Positions 43,201-55,700 of a DNA stretch of 59,223 bases are shown piece after piece. Position numbers and translations under genes: made by a program. The notes under the pieces were generated by a model. It did no database searches, was not told the origin of the DNA, and saw only the letters and a program-made list of their open reading frames with translations. The DNA is from Cyanophora paradoxa (Eukaryota > Glaucocystophyceae > Cyanophorales > Cyanophoraceae), in contig QPMI01000213.1 in NCBI GenBank assembly GCA_004431415.1, positions 1-59,223 on the forward strand, read 5' to 3'. Every line of letters starts with the position of its first letter. The stretch's first letter is position 1.

Positions 43201-46200
43201 CATCCGTACCGGCGACGAAGACGCGAGTGGCGCCGACGACGGACGGCGCGGCGGCGACGAACGCGGGTGCGGACTGCAGGACGGTGATGTCGAGAAAACC
43301 TGCCGAGGACGAAAACCGTTAGCAGGAATCTGATCACAGTTGGCTTTCGAAGGCGCCGTTGATTTATTGTATATAAGCGTAGCAAGTGTATGAGAGTGGA
43401 TTTCTTGTATATAAGCGTATATTGTAAATTTATCATAACTGGTTTTAGTATATGCGGATGCACCTGTGTAGCCAGCGACGGGCTGGACGCGGATGCTGAC
43501 GCCGGTCGTCACGCGCGACGCCGTGATCGAGCTCGACGCAATCCAGGGCGAGGGCGAGGCGCCGGCGGCCTCCTGCGCGAGCCGCCGGCGCCGCCGGGCC
43601 GTGCCGGCCTGCGCGGACGCGGACGGTGCCAAGGTCAACGTGATTCGAGCCGCGGCCGTGCAAGCGAAGCCGCACGATGGGAGATCCTTCGGCCCGGATC
43701 GAAAGCGTCTCGGCGTCGACGAACAGGGACTGGCCCCCGCCGCGTATGTCGAGCGCGAGTTCGAAGGACACTCCGGCCAGCACGACGGGAGCAGCGCCGG
43801 GGCCCGACTGCGACCCGCTCGCGCCGGCGCCGGCGACGGCGGGAGCGAACACCGTCTCCGAGCGGACGGGGACGCCGACAGCGACATACGACACATTCGC
43901 GAACGGCGCGCCTCTGCGCACGTGCACTTGTAAGAGCGGGGGCTCGGAGGCGCCCAAATTGAATCTCAAACTTATATAATAAAGTAATGAAAGGTAATGC
44001 GGACCGGTAGGTGGCGTGAAGGGAGCCGCGCCCCGTGCGGAGGCCGGCGGTGCCGAGGCGTACCGCGATCGCCGAGGCGAGCCCAAGCGCGGGGCCGGCC
44101 GGGTCGACCGGCTCGCCCGTCGCGTTCACGCCGCTGCCCGACGCCACCGTCGCCACGTCCGACGCGTTGACGAGCGCCGCGAGGCCGTTCTGCGTTGACG
44201 TTGCCTCAGTTAAGCTTAAGCTGAAGCTTCGATTCATGTTAAGCTCAAGCTTAAGCTTAAGCTTCAGCGTAAGCTTGAGCCCTTAGTAGTTCAAGGTTGT
44301 AATTTGGGGCGCCGGCGGACCACGCGCGTGTCGAGCGTGCAGTTGTACGTGAACCCGGCCCAGATCGGCTCGTCGGCCCGCGACTCGTTCTGCCCACGCC
44401 ACGCGGAACTCGTGGTTAGATTCGAGAAGCTCGAGAAGCTTAAGTTACTGAGTTAGAGGAGCACAATTCTCAATATCGATGGAACGCACCATCGCATCGC
44501 ACGCGAGGCGGCTGGACTTGTCGGGAACGTAGTGGAGGTAGACTTCCGTGCCCCCGAGCAAGCCCGCCGGTGCCGGTGCCGGTGCCGACGACGTCCCGTT
44601 GCACGGCCCGAGCAGCGTCGTCGCCGGCAGCGCCTCGTCAGACAGTGTCGCCAGTTCAACGGCGGCTGTCGCGTTGGCGGCTGTCACAACGAAAGCGGTG
44701 CCATGGCCAGACGAGAACGGCGTCGGGCGCGTCGAGGAGCGCAGCTCGAGCTCGAATGCAAGGCCGGCGCCCGAGCTGTCGGCGGCCGGCAGGATCCGCG
44801 CCGACCAGAGCGACCCGCACGTCCGCGCGGACAGCAGTGCGCCGTCCGCCCAGACAGCCGCGCCCCCCATCGACGTCGCGACGCGGCACTGCTGCGCCGT
44901 CCCGGCCTGCATGGCCGGGCTCGCGCACGACACGGTCGCGTTGTCTGGCACGGCTGCCATCGCCACGCTTCAGCGGAAATTGAACGGAAATTGAGAAGCG
45001 GACAGCGCGCACCGACAACGACGAAGCGGACGGCGCCGAGCAGCGTACACGGCTTTGGCGAGGCGGATGTGCCCAACGCCAGCGCGGCGGTCGCGTTCCA
45101 CACCTGCGAAGGCGGAATCAAGTCCAGAACAATAAATCAAACACTAAGACGTCGACTGCTAACAACTTTCAAGCGGAACCAAGGATCTAGATCTAGAACA
45201 CTATAGCTAGAACATTATGCCTGGCAACGTTAAACAATTTGGGAGCACCTTTGCGGTGGGACAGAAGGAGAAGAGGACGTAGCCAGGGCCCGTGGAGGCC
45301 GCGAGGGAGGGCGCGGAGAAGGCGGGGGCGCCCGCGCCGCTGGCGAGCCCGGCGAACGAAGCCTGCGACGCGTTGACGCCGGCCAGAGAGCCGTTGGACG
45401 AGATCGAGAGGAAAGCGGCGGGGATGGGCGCCGCCGCCCCGCTCTGCACGCGTTGAGAATAGAACAACAACAGTAATGACAATAGTAAATTTAACGTTGT
45501 GGACCTTCCAGGAGGCGAAGGTGCAGCTGACGTTCGTCGAGACGGGCAGCAGCGCCGCGCCAGGCGAGCAGAGCGGCGTGATCGAGTCCACCGCGTCTGC
45601 GTCGGATCGAATGTGAGTGCACTGGTACTACTTGGCCCTGCAGCAGCCCCTTCGCTCGTACTTATATCCTTCTTAAGATTCCTATGCATATATCCCCTTT
45701 TGCTTATTTCCTTTGCCCTTTTGCTTGTGTCCTTAAGCCTCGCACCGAAGGGAACGACGTGGTAGATGTAACGCGCGGACGAGGTCGTGACCCCGTTGAC
45801 CTGCCGCCGTGCGCGACCGGTCACGACAGGGCCCACAGGGCCAAGTACTGTTCAAGCTTCAATGGTATCGCACCGTCAGACGGAACTCGAGGGACGCGGC
45901 CACTCCGACCGCCTCTGCCACCGTGAACGTCGCCGTGAACGAGTCGAAGGCGCCGGTGCCCAGCGCCGGCAGGAGCGCCAAGGAGGCCGTCGCGTTCGCG
46001 CTGGAGGCGGGCGAGCGCTGCGCATGCGTAAGAAAGGGATCCCATCAGACATGTACATCGTTCGATTAACGGAGCATTCGCAATTAATATATATAAGATC
46101 TCCTTTAAGATCTAAGATCGATCCAGGAGGGGGGCGTCTCGCCTGATGAAGTGCGATGGCGCCGGAGGACATGTACTGCTTAACTAAGATCTAAGAATCT

Positions 46201-49200
46201 AAGAACCTAAGCCTTGAAGACCTTGTCTAAGATCTAATTATATAAGATCAATTCATCTAACATCTAAGATCAATTAATTTAAGATTCAGGAGGGGAGCGT
46301 CTCGCCTGGTGAAGTGCGATTGCGCCGGAGGACATGTACTGCTTGACGCCGCTCTTGAGCTGCGCGCGGACAGCCGAGTTGGAATCTCTCTCCGAACTCG
46401 AAGGATCCGGATATGCATTGCAATTAATTGTCCGCACGGCCTGGAAAGTGCAGGTGACGACCGAGCCCGTGAAGTAGAAGGGGCAGGCGGAGGGAGCGCC
46501 GCCGAGCAGGGCGGCGGAGGCGGCGCAGCCCGGGAGCTCGACGTCGAAGGGTGCCGGGGGGCAGCCGACCACCAGCGTCGAGTCCGATATCGAGTCCTGC
46601 AAGCAACTAATTAACTCCATAAGTCTTAAAGACTGCAAGATTTAAAAAGACCGGGCACCAGCACGATGGCCATGTGAATGCGGTCGGTCACGGCGCAGCC
46701 CGCGTACGAGTCGCGGCCGCTGCGCCGAAAATTGAGTGTCGAGACTTGAAATTAATCAGAGGAGTATATACTTACAGGGGGCAGAACAACAAGTCGACAG
46801 TGCCCGGGCCGGTCTCAGTGAACGGCGGTACCGTTATCGAGAGCGTGTACTCGGAGGATGCGACGGCGCCTGGAAATCAAACCAGTCATAATGTCGCAAT
46901 CAATACCAAATGTGTCACCAAGCTCATAATTGATCACAAGCTTGAGACTCACCGGTCCAGTTGGAGAAAGAGACGAGCGTCGGCGCCAACTTCCCGTACC
47001 CCAGGACGGAGGTCGTGATCGGGTCGATGGGCGCCGCGAGGCCCGTGACCGTGCGCCAGACCGTGACGTTGCACGTGAACGTCGACCCTCGGGGGACCTG
47101 CGCATGCCCCGGGCGGAGTCGGCGTCGTCGTCGATCGCGAACGAATTCGAAGTCGTCGACGAGAAGATTCCGCAAGTTTCGATTTCAAGTTGGAGTGTGG
47201 CGCACCAAGAATGTGCCGTTGACGGTGTTGTTCCCGCATTCCGCCCTCAACACGTAGGCGGGATCTACCACAGTCACACACGTGCAAGCCATCAGTACAC
47301 GCCAGCGCGTACGCGCGACATCTGAAGTCGGATCGAAGCAATCGATAAGAATTAGAAGGGGCACCGGTGAACGCCTGGCGGAGGTTGCCGCCCTTGGACG
47401 CATAGTTCTTGGAGAAGGCGCAGCCGACGGCGAAGCCGTCCCCCGCCGGGTCGAGGCCGCCCGCGTCCTCGAGGACGGAGAAGCGGAAGGCGTGCGCGCC
47501 CGCGTCCCCCGCCGCGCTCGCCAGCGTCGGCTGCGCGGGCGTCAGCGGAATGGAGGGAACGAAGTCTCGGTATAGCTAAATGATTTAAGAAGGCGTATTT
47601 TACAAGAGGATCAGTGCGATAAAGAAGAGCGTCGACGACTCGGCGACGATGGGATAAAGAAGGGCGTCGACGAGATTTCTTGAAATGAATACCTAAAGCT
47701 ATAGCTATAAATTAAATGAATAAGATTCGGACCTGGGAGACGCCGGCGCCCGTGGAGTTGGCGGTCAGGCGGCAGCTCGGGAAGGTATTCAGGGCGGCGT
47801 TGATTACGCGGGGGAAGACGACGCAGTGGAAGGAGAAGCCGGACAGGGCTGTCTCCGCCGTCAGGAGGCAGCTGACAACGGACGACTCGTCGGGGCCTGC
47901 ACGATCGCAACTCGTCATGGATGGATGGATAGGGGTGTATGAGAGGGGGAGGGGGAGGGTCTCGACGGTCCTCAGTGTTATCTAGTCGGAGAGATAAGTT
48001 GGGCGATGTGAAACTCCTAGTAGTTGTTGTTGTGTGCTAATGCAAATCGTTCCCAAGGGGAGGGGGAGGGCGTGCATACATGGGGAGGCAACGATGACCC
48101 GAGCGTTGGCGCCCCAGTTGAGGTACGGGACGGGGCCCTGGCCGCTGCCGCCGCCCCCGGAGACGAACACCCACGTGTCTTTGCGCGCGCGCGCGGGGGC
48201 CCGAAATCAAATCAGCGGCGCGCGTCGGCGGCGCATGCGCAGGCCTAGGGTTCATGATCAGGGGCTCGGGCCGACGGCGGCAATCACGATCGCGAAACTT
48301 GCCTTTGACCTGCGGCGTGTATAAACATATTTCAGAACGACGTATTTCTGCAGGCTATAAATAGCTAGGGCCGCGTGCGCGTGCCATGGTGCGCGAACCA
48401 CGAACTGTGTAGGGGCGACGTACGAGAACAGGTTGGCCGCCCCTACCGGCATGTTCACCTGAGCGCACGCGTACGCGCACGCGGCACGGATGGTCAGGAG
48501 GGACCCGCGCACGGCGCAAGCCGCGGCCGGGCCGGGCCCGCTCACAAGTCTCATCGCCTGGACCTCCCACACATTGGTCTGAACGACACCGCTCAGCGGT
48601 GAGCGCGCGGCGCGAGGCGGAGGCCCGGGGCCTAAATTTGAAAGGCGTTCTCTGTGCGTGGAGGGCGCTGGGAGGCGCACCTCCGTGTCATACATGTACA
48701 ACTCCGCCATCTGCGGCCGTGCCGTGATCATGACCGTGAGCCGCGCTGCAGGCATATAGCTAGCGATCCCAACAGAATATATGAAGATCAATGCGGCACG
48801 CGGCCGTGAATAATAGAATAATAGATCGAACTGGCCAGGAGCCGCGCTGCAGGCCTAGCGCTCCCAATAGAATAGATATGAAGGCCAATGCGCGCCTGGT
48901 GGTACAGCCCCGTGTAGCCCTGACCCCCGTACACTGCGCGACACATTCAACACACACAAGCGCACGTGCACGACAAATAAAAGAGCAGCATTGGCGCGCG
49001 CGCGCGCACTGTAGAATCTCGTCCCGTACGTGGCGTAGAAGGCGCCGGAGCGGCCAAAGGGGACGTTGCCCGTGCCGACAACGACGGAGTACACGAACGT
49101 GTCTGTCGCGATTGTGAGCGGCTACGCTTGAATATGTAACATTCAGTATAAACATCCGATCTGTTGCTGCGTCACCGCGCAGGCGCATGCGCATGCGCAC

Positions 49201-52200
49201 CCATGTTCAGCTTGCCGAGGGTCCAGTCGAGCACGGGCCCGGCCGGCCCGTTCGCGACCCAAAGGTTCGCGACGCCTCCGTACGTCCTGCCCCATCGCGA
49301 CAGAACATTAGCGGGCCGGGACGGCGTGCAAGGCGGGCGGCTATAAATAGCTAGGCCTAGGCCTAGGCCGCTTCGCCTGAGGCTGCGCGCGCGCGCCATA
49401 TGTTGCGGCCGACGATGGCGCCCGGGGAGGCGTAGGCGGCCGGCATCGGCGTGCCGAGCACCGCCTGCGTCCAGAGGGCGCCGGTCTCGACGTCGAAGAC
49501 GGAGACGCTGCTGGCGAGGGCGGCGGCGCCGGCGGCGCCGTTGAGGTTCCAGCCGCCTGCGCGCGGGACCGGACCGGACGTCGACGTGGGGCGACGACGG
49601 CGTCTTAAAGCATCGTTTCTATGAAAACTTTCATAGAGAATCGATTTTATTGATTCCGACTGGCGCGGACGGATCGAATCGCGATTGAAGTCGACGCCCG
49701 AGTCGGGCGCAGGCAGACGGGCCCCGCGGAAGCTGAAGATCGATATATATAGCTAGATCTAGAGCCGCGCGCTGAAGACACGGCGTCTGCGCGGCGCGCA
49801 CCGACGACGAGAATGTATCGGTCGTCCTTGACGAAGGCGTTTGCGTCGTAGCGCACCTGCTCGGGATCGAGCTTTGACGTTAACGTTGAAATTTGTGCGA
49901 TATCTAGATCTAGGGCCTGAGGGCCCGGCGCGGGCGACGGCCAAGCTAGATTTAATTAAGTGATCATGATCATGATCCAAAGCTCGCAGCGCAACGACGT
50001 TTGGATGTCTTCTTGCGAGGTCACTGGATCATAGGCTGGATTATGTCCTCTTATATTTACGAGTTATATACTGTATACAACGCACGGGGGTGGAGCCCGA
50101 GGTAGGCACCGTCGTCCACTGGTTCGTCGCGGGGTCATACCTGCGCGCGCGTGCACACAAACGCTCAGGGACAGATGCAGGTGCACGCAGGCTCCATATA
50201 TGTGTGCGTGCGGTAGGGAGCCACAGCCGTGCACCGGTACACAGAGGCTAATGCCCCGGGAACGGCCGGGCCGCTGCGCATGCGTCCGATCCAGGGGGAG
50301 TCAGCTGCAGTATTCGGGGAGCGATAGCGGCAAGTCTAAATTCTAGTTTACAAGTACACGTACACGCACGTACCCGAATGTATAGTACTTGCCGCGGACA
50401 ACGGCTCCCGGGATGTTTTGCGCGGTGAGCATGCCCGGCAGCTTTTGTGCAGGCGGGTTCGCCGTGACCCGCACCGTGCCCTCGGACCAGGGGGACGCCG
50501 GGACGGCTGCGGATCCCGGATCGGACCGGGGCGGGGCGGGGCGGGGCGGGGCACGAAATTCAGCGGACGCGATCCGACGGGCGCGCGGCTCAAGCTATAT
50601 AGCTAATTAATAGCTAAGCTTAACACGCGATCGCGGCCTAAATTTAAGCTAGTATAATGTAAGCTTAGTTCGCGATCGATTTTTCGGGCGCAGAGCTGTG
50701 ATTTAGATTTTCGATATCGAATCCGGAAGCGCACTGAAATTAATCGACACGAAGAAAGGGCTCGGCCTGCCCGAATACAGTGAGGTGAGTCAGTTCGTCA
50801 AAGGCAGCAAAGCCTTCGGGGAGGGTGGGGTGGGGGTGGGGGGGGGAGAGGGGGGGCTGAGGGGGGGGAGAAGAGGGGGAGGGGGACAAACACACCCGAC
50901 GTAGGCGACGTCGCCGATGGCGCCGCCCGTGATCCGATCCGCCAGCGGGGGCGTCACGCCCGTGTTGGGGACGTTCACGACGAACAGCGTGTTGGTGCAG
51001 GCTGAGGCGCCGGCGGTGGCCTTCAGCGCGCGCCGGCCTTCAGCGCGCTGCGGAGCCTGTGCCTGGCCATGGCCTTGGCCTTGGCCGTGGGCGGTAGCGG
51101 TGGGCCGCGCCGCGGCGACTGCAGCTGGGGCTGCGGCTGCGGCTGCGGCTGCGGGCTGCGGATGCGGCTGGCCGCGGGCGGCCGCGGTGTCGGGGCCGAA
51201 TTCGAGCTCTCCTCCGGACCCGGACCCGGATTTCGATTCGGGATCCGAATTCGAAGTCGGATCTCGAGGCCTAGGGGGGCCGATCCCTTCGGATCCGGGC
51301 TCCGGATCCGGATTCGAATGCACATCGCCGACGGGATCCGCCGCTGCGCATGCGGCGCGACGGGTCAGATAACGAGGGGCGGCGAACTGCCCTAGGGCCT
51401 GGCAGTGGGTGGCACTTCTACTGCGGCGTGCGCAGGGCTGGGTGGCTATATAGCTAGGCTCTAGATCTGATCAGAAGGGGCTGCCCGCACGCGGGGCGCG
51501 TCACAACGACCGGTACCGTCGGACGATATCGTGATGGCTCACCTGTCGAAACCGCCCAATCGCACAGGATACAGACAGCGAGCGCGAAGCTCAGCAGCCG
51601 CGGCTGCGGCTGAAGCTGCGGGCGCGGCGCGTGCGCGCGTGCGCGTGTCTGCCGCTTCCGTCGGCAGGCGCCACCATCAGCTGCAGATCTTGACGCGGCA
51701 CGCGCGCCGGCGCCGATGAGCCCTGGAGCTGCAGCTGGATCCGCACTGACCGCAATCATTGCATCGTTGGCTTTAGCTACAGCCAGCGGAAGTGCCCATG
51801 GCCAGGGATCCGGACCAACGCTCCCGTGTCAAACGTCCGCTCCGGCGTGGCATGGGCGCTGCTCCTGCCACGCCCTAGACCTATATAGCTAGGCTGCATA
51901 TGCATCTGTCCTGGGCCGGCCGCGCCGCGGTGCGCCGCGCGCGGCGCGAGACTCCGAGGCTCGGAAGCGTGCGGCGAAGGCGCGCGCGCGCTCATCCAGG
52001 ACCCAGAGCGATCCGAAAGCAGAGGAGGCAACTGCTGGACGCTTCGCTAATGCAGCCGGCGACGGCTAACCGACGCGGCGCAGATCTAGACCCGACGGGC
52101 GGCGCCGGCGACGGCCATATGCATCCGCGTGCGACCCCCACGAGCCGCGCTGAGCCCTATGAATTCGAACTCTCTTCGCTAGCCTGCAGGCTGCAGCTGC

Positions 52201-52504
52201 TGATGCTTGCGCAGCTGCGGACTCTGCGCATGGATGTCGATCCAGCTGGGAGTTATGGGGAAAAAAGCATGTGACGCACGTACCCTGGCCCCATTGAGGA
52301 ACTTTTAAACACTTGTACCCCAGCTGCCGGGAAAAGTTCGAATTCGAATTCGAATTTCGAATTCGATAAGCGGCGCCCGCGGCGCGGCCGCGGGCGGGCG
52401 CTGGCGGCCCCGCGGCGGGCCCGCGCCAGCCGCAGCCCGTGGGCGCTAGCTACCTGGCTTAGACATCTCCACGCCGTGCCGCAGACTCCCGCAAATGCAT
52501 ACAT
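37271..52504 (-). CDS. Large Kelch/IPT-repeat multi-pass membrane protein (receptor or channel-like)
   Basis: Coding pieces on the minus strand follow one order over 15 kb and seem to form one gene with dozens of short introns. First come Kelch repeats (about 52.4-49.2 kb), then long beta-rich, N-glycosylation-site-rich ectodomain repeats (48.9-42.2 kb) with an IPT/TIG-like stretch at about 43.3-42.7 kb. Last come membrane segments near 42.1, 41.6, 40.9, 40.5, 39.5, 39.3, 38.8, 38.6 and 38.4 kb. A large ectodomain on a multi-pass C-terminus recalls polycystin/TRP-like proteins, but no pore motif is recognised. Both ends are uncertain. A split into two genes near 48.9 kb is possible. Introns mix GT and GC donors. 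Confidence 0.6.
38055..38093. repeat. 9-bp coding microsatellite (Asp-Asp-Arg)
   Basis: Four tandem TCGCGATCG units encode DDR repeats on the minus strand within the C-terminal cytoplasmic part of the large membrane protein. A 6-bp repeat at about 38223-38255 (GGCTTG) similarly encodes Gln-Ala repeats. Confidence 0.88.
41030..41310. repeat. G-rich minisatellite-like intron
   Basis: Variants of GGCGTAGGGGG and AGAAGGGCAGAA alternate with G runs of 8-13 bases. It lies between two membrane-segment exons, so it is probably an intron. G-quadruplex formation on the + strand is likely. Confidence 0.8.
42700..43320 (-). other. IPT/TIG-like extracellular domain before the membrane region
   Basis: Minus-strand pieces read FLDITVLQSAPAFVAAAP (about 43300), then SVTPDTADARGGAAVTVAAS (about 43110) and a SSSELVVAAPPSP-like end (about 42770). 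The order P-x-x-GG-x-x-V-x-V followed by a hydrophobic strand and 'VVAAPP' is the usual IPT/TIG pattern, an immunoglobulin-like fold common in cell-surface receptors. Confidence 0.6.
44212..44281. repeat. Degenerate AAGCTT repeat
   Basis: About ten AAGCTT or AAGCTC/GAGCTT-like hexamers in 70 bp, in a probable intron of the large membrane protein. Isolated copies of TTAAGCTT recur elsewhere in this gene's introns. Confidence 0.8.
46122..46346. repeat. Duplicated exon edge (about 61 bp) in the large membrane protein gene
   Basis: 46122-46183 and 46286-46346 are nearly identical. The second is the downstream edge of a minus-strand exon (GVKQYMSSGAIALHQA), the first a copy inside the neighbouring intron that could still encode QYMSSGAIALHQA. 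AT-rich DNA with TAAGATCTAAGA-type words separates them. Confidence 0.85.
49397..50140 (-). other. Kelch-repeat exons of the large membrane protein
   Basis: Exon 50140-50086 encodes YDPATNQWTTVP, a canonical Kelch strand. Exons 49856-49802 and 49556-49397 join across a GTGCGC intron to give ILVVGGWNLNG, the diagnostic double-Gly turn, followed by SVSVFDVETGALW. Further blades are likely upstream (TLFVVNVPN at about 50985, TANPPAQKLPG at about 50455) and downstream (VPFGRSGAFYATYG at about 49050). Kelch repeats fold into a beta-propeller used for protein or glycan contacts. Confidence 0.82.
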
Positions 52505-52723
52505 TGCATAGAGGTCCGCTTAGGGGAACGGATAAACAAAACACGCCCGGCTCGGCCCCGCTCATTGAGATAGATAAAATTGAACCCCAATTAATGCTCT
52601 GGACGAGGGGGGGCCACTGGTATATGCGCATGCAGATGGGTTTCGAGCCTGACCCTACGTATACGGAATATATTGCAACGGAATATAATGCGCCATACGT
52701 ATACAATTGCAACGGCCAGCCCC

Positions 52724-55700
52724 TCACGCGTTCCCGCCGCCGCCGCCGATCTCCGCATCGTCGACCTGCTGGCCGGCCCGCAGCTGCGCGATGATCTTCT
52801 TGAGACCTGCAGATCGGAACGGGCCGCGCGGGTCAGCCGATCGATATCGCGACCCGCGCGCGCTCGGGTAGCTTAATTATAATTAGCGGGAATCTAAAGA
52901 CCGAAACGAAAGGGGCCGGGGAGAGCGCACGGTTGACTTCGGCGGATTCGGCGTTCTTGGACGCGTTGTTCGTGATCAGCTTGACTCGGGACGCGTACCT
53001 GCGATCAAAAGATTCGAGTTCGAACCGGCCGTCAGTGCTCCGGGGGGTACGTAGATAAACCGCGCCGATCTAAAAATAGCTTTTTCGGGCGTACACGAGG
53101 GCCGTCTGCGTCTCGTCGACGTTGTAGTCGGCGGGCGAGATGTTCACGAACATGAGCGTTTTCGCGTTGCCACCTGGAGGGGCGCGGGCGGGCGGGCGTC
53201 GGCGTGAGCTTGTAGATTTAATCGAGAGAGCTAGAACTGCCGCGGACCGAGCGAGTCGGACATGAGCATGGTGAGCTTGTGGTTGCGGTACGGGATGAAC
53301 TGCTCGTTGTTGGAGAGGGCCTGCGCGCGCGTACCCCCGCGGGTCAACGAGGGTCGCCCAACGCAGCGCGACGCGCGCGCATCGGCGTTCAACTAAACGA
53401 AACGATGCGATTATTATTATTTATGCTCGATTCGCTTTAAGTTACTAGCCCCGAGTTCTCCAAGTCGAAGTCCTAAAAGTTCAAGCTACAGCTGGTTATG
53501 AAGTTAGCGGGCGGGGCGCACGGAGATGACGTCTCCGAGGGCGGAGAGGGACTTGTTGATGGACTGGGCCTCCTTGAGGCGCTCGGCGGTGGCGCCCGTC
53601 TTGCCGACGCGCTCCGAGCCGGCGAGGTCCACCAGGCTCAGCTTCCCCGCCGTCACCGCCCCCGTCTGCGCGCGGCTCGGGTGAGCAACGCGGCGGAGAC
53701 GCGCAGCGGATCCGGGGCCGGAGCCGGAGCCGGGGCCGGAGCCGGAGGCGGGCGGGGGGGCGGGGCAGGCGGGCAGCGGAGCCGGAGGCGGGCGACCCCT
53801 CTAGCCAGCCGGCCAGCTCAAGCCAGCCTCTAGCCTCTAGCCGGCCTCGAGCTCGCCCTCTGGCCGCCGGCCTTGACCTGCTTGTTGACCAGCCAGCTGG
53901 AGCCAGCCTCTAGCCTCTAGCCGGCCTTAAGCAGGCGCGGCCGCGGACCTGCTTATAGCTTATAGCTTATGGCTTCTTAGGTATAATTATAATAGGCGAG
54001 AAAGGCGTCTTTATATAGCTTCTGCGTTCCCATGGGCCTTGAGCAGGCGCGGCCGCGGACCTGCTTGTTGACGGTCTCGATGATGATGGAGAAGATGAGG
54101 TGGGACCGCGAGCTCTCCGCGTTCATCTCTGCGCGCCATCGCGATCAGCGGAGCGGTGCGGCGAGGCGCTGTTTTGCGCCCGGGCGGCCGCGCGCGCGCG
54201 CGCACTCGTCGCCCCCGTGTGGCGTGAGGCCGTTCCCCTGCGAAGCCGTCAACATGGGTTCTGGCGGGGCCGGGCGGGGCCGGTCCAGACCGCGTCCCCT
54301 CCCCTCCCGTCCCGCCCCGCCCCGTCCCGTCCCGTCCCTTCACGTCCCGCCCCGTTCACGTTCACGTTCTCCCTCGGTCCCGTCCCTTCCCCCCCCCTTT
54401 CCCTCCCCGTTCCCCGCCTCCGCCCCTCCTAGGAGCCCGAAGGCGCGCACGTACCTCGCGAGGTGCCCCTCGAGCTCCTCCTTGGAGGTGGCCGGGAGGA
54501 TGACGGCGCCCTGCACGTACACCATCCCCTTCGCGTCCTGCGCGGCCTCCCGGTCAAGCTTAAGTTGACTCTCGACGGTTATAATTAATAATTATAGACG
54601 GCTCGGAAGCTTGAGTTAACAGATAGGCCTCCACGTAATATTGTAATTAGAGGGCTCGGAAGCTTGAGCCGGCTCGGTTGGCAGCCGCTAATCTAAACGC
54701 GCGCTATTTTACGACCGTGAGGCTAAATGAGCTAGCGAGGCTTTACCTAACCAATGAGTTCTTTTGGAGCTTTATGTAACTAATGAGCCCTAGATCCTTT
54801 GGACTGTTGCTTTAAGCGGAACTAGTACTCGCCTTCTTGATGTCGAGGGGCACTTGCTTCTTGGGGTCTCCGAGCAGGTCCACGAGGCCGTCCAGGTACA
54901 GCTCCATCATGTAGCACGAGATCTGCAAAGGTGAAAGAAGCTAAGGACGCTGATCTACATTGGTGAATTATGTATGGTAGGAACTTCTAGAAGAAACCTT
55001 GAACTCCATCTTGTTGGCGTCGCGCTGGACGGTGTTGAAGAGGGTCGTCATGGCGCGGGGCGTGATCCCGGGGTAGTCGGGCGTTCCCTGCGCGCGGCGG
55101 GCGCAGGCGCCGGCTCGTCGGGCGAGCGGGAGTGGTGCGGGGCGGGGCGAGGTGGGGCGGGGCGGGGCAAGGCAAAGCGGGGCGGGGCGGGGCGGGGCGG
55201 GGCGGGGCGAGGCGGGGCGGGGGCCGGATAATAGCTATAGCCCGCTCCAGCTTTAGATCTTCTTCGGTCTAGATCTTCGGAGGGGCGGCCCCGGCCCCGG
55301 CCCCGGCCCATATGACCACGAGCAGCCCGTCCACTCTCGAGCCACTCTCTCAGATAATAAATGTTTGGTCTAGATCCCCGGATGGGGCGGCATGCGCAGG
55401 CGGCCCCGCCCGCGGTTTTGCTCGAGATCGCTCGCCCGCGCACCGCCATGGTGAAGGTCCCCAGCGCCCCGGCACCGGCCCCGGCTCATCCTAGGTCTAG
55501 CCCCGCCTGGCTCTGCCCCGCCCGCGGTTTTGCTGGCGCACCGCCATAGGCGCACCCCGCCTGCGATCACCCGCGGTCTAGGATAGCCCGGTCTAGCTCG
55601 ATATCTTCGGTCTAGCCCCGCCTGGCTCTGCCCCGCCCGCGGTTTCGCTCGCGATCGCTCGCGCACCGCCATGGTGAAGGTCTTGCCGGAGCCGGTCTGC

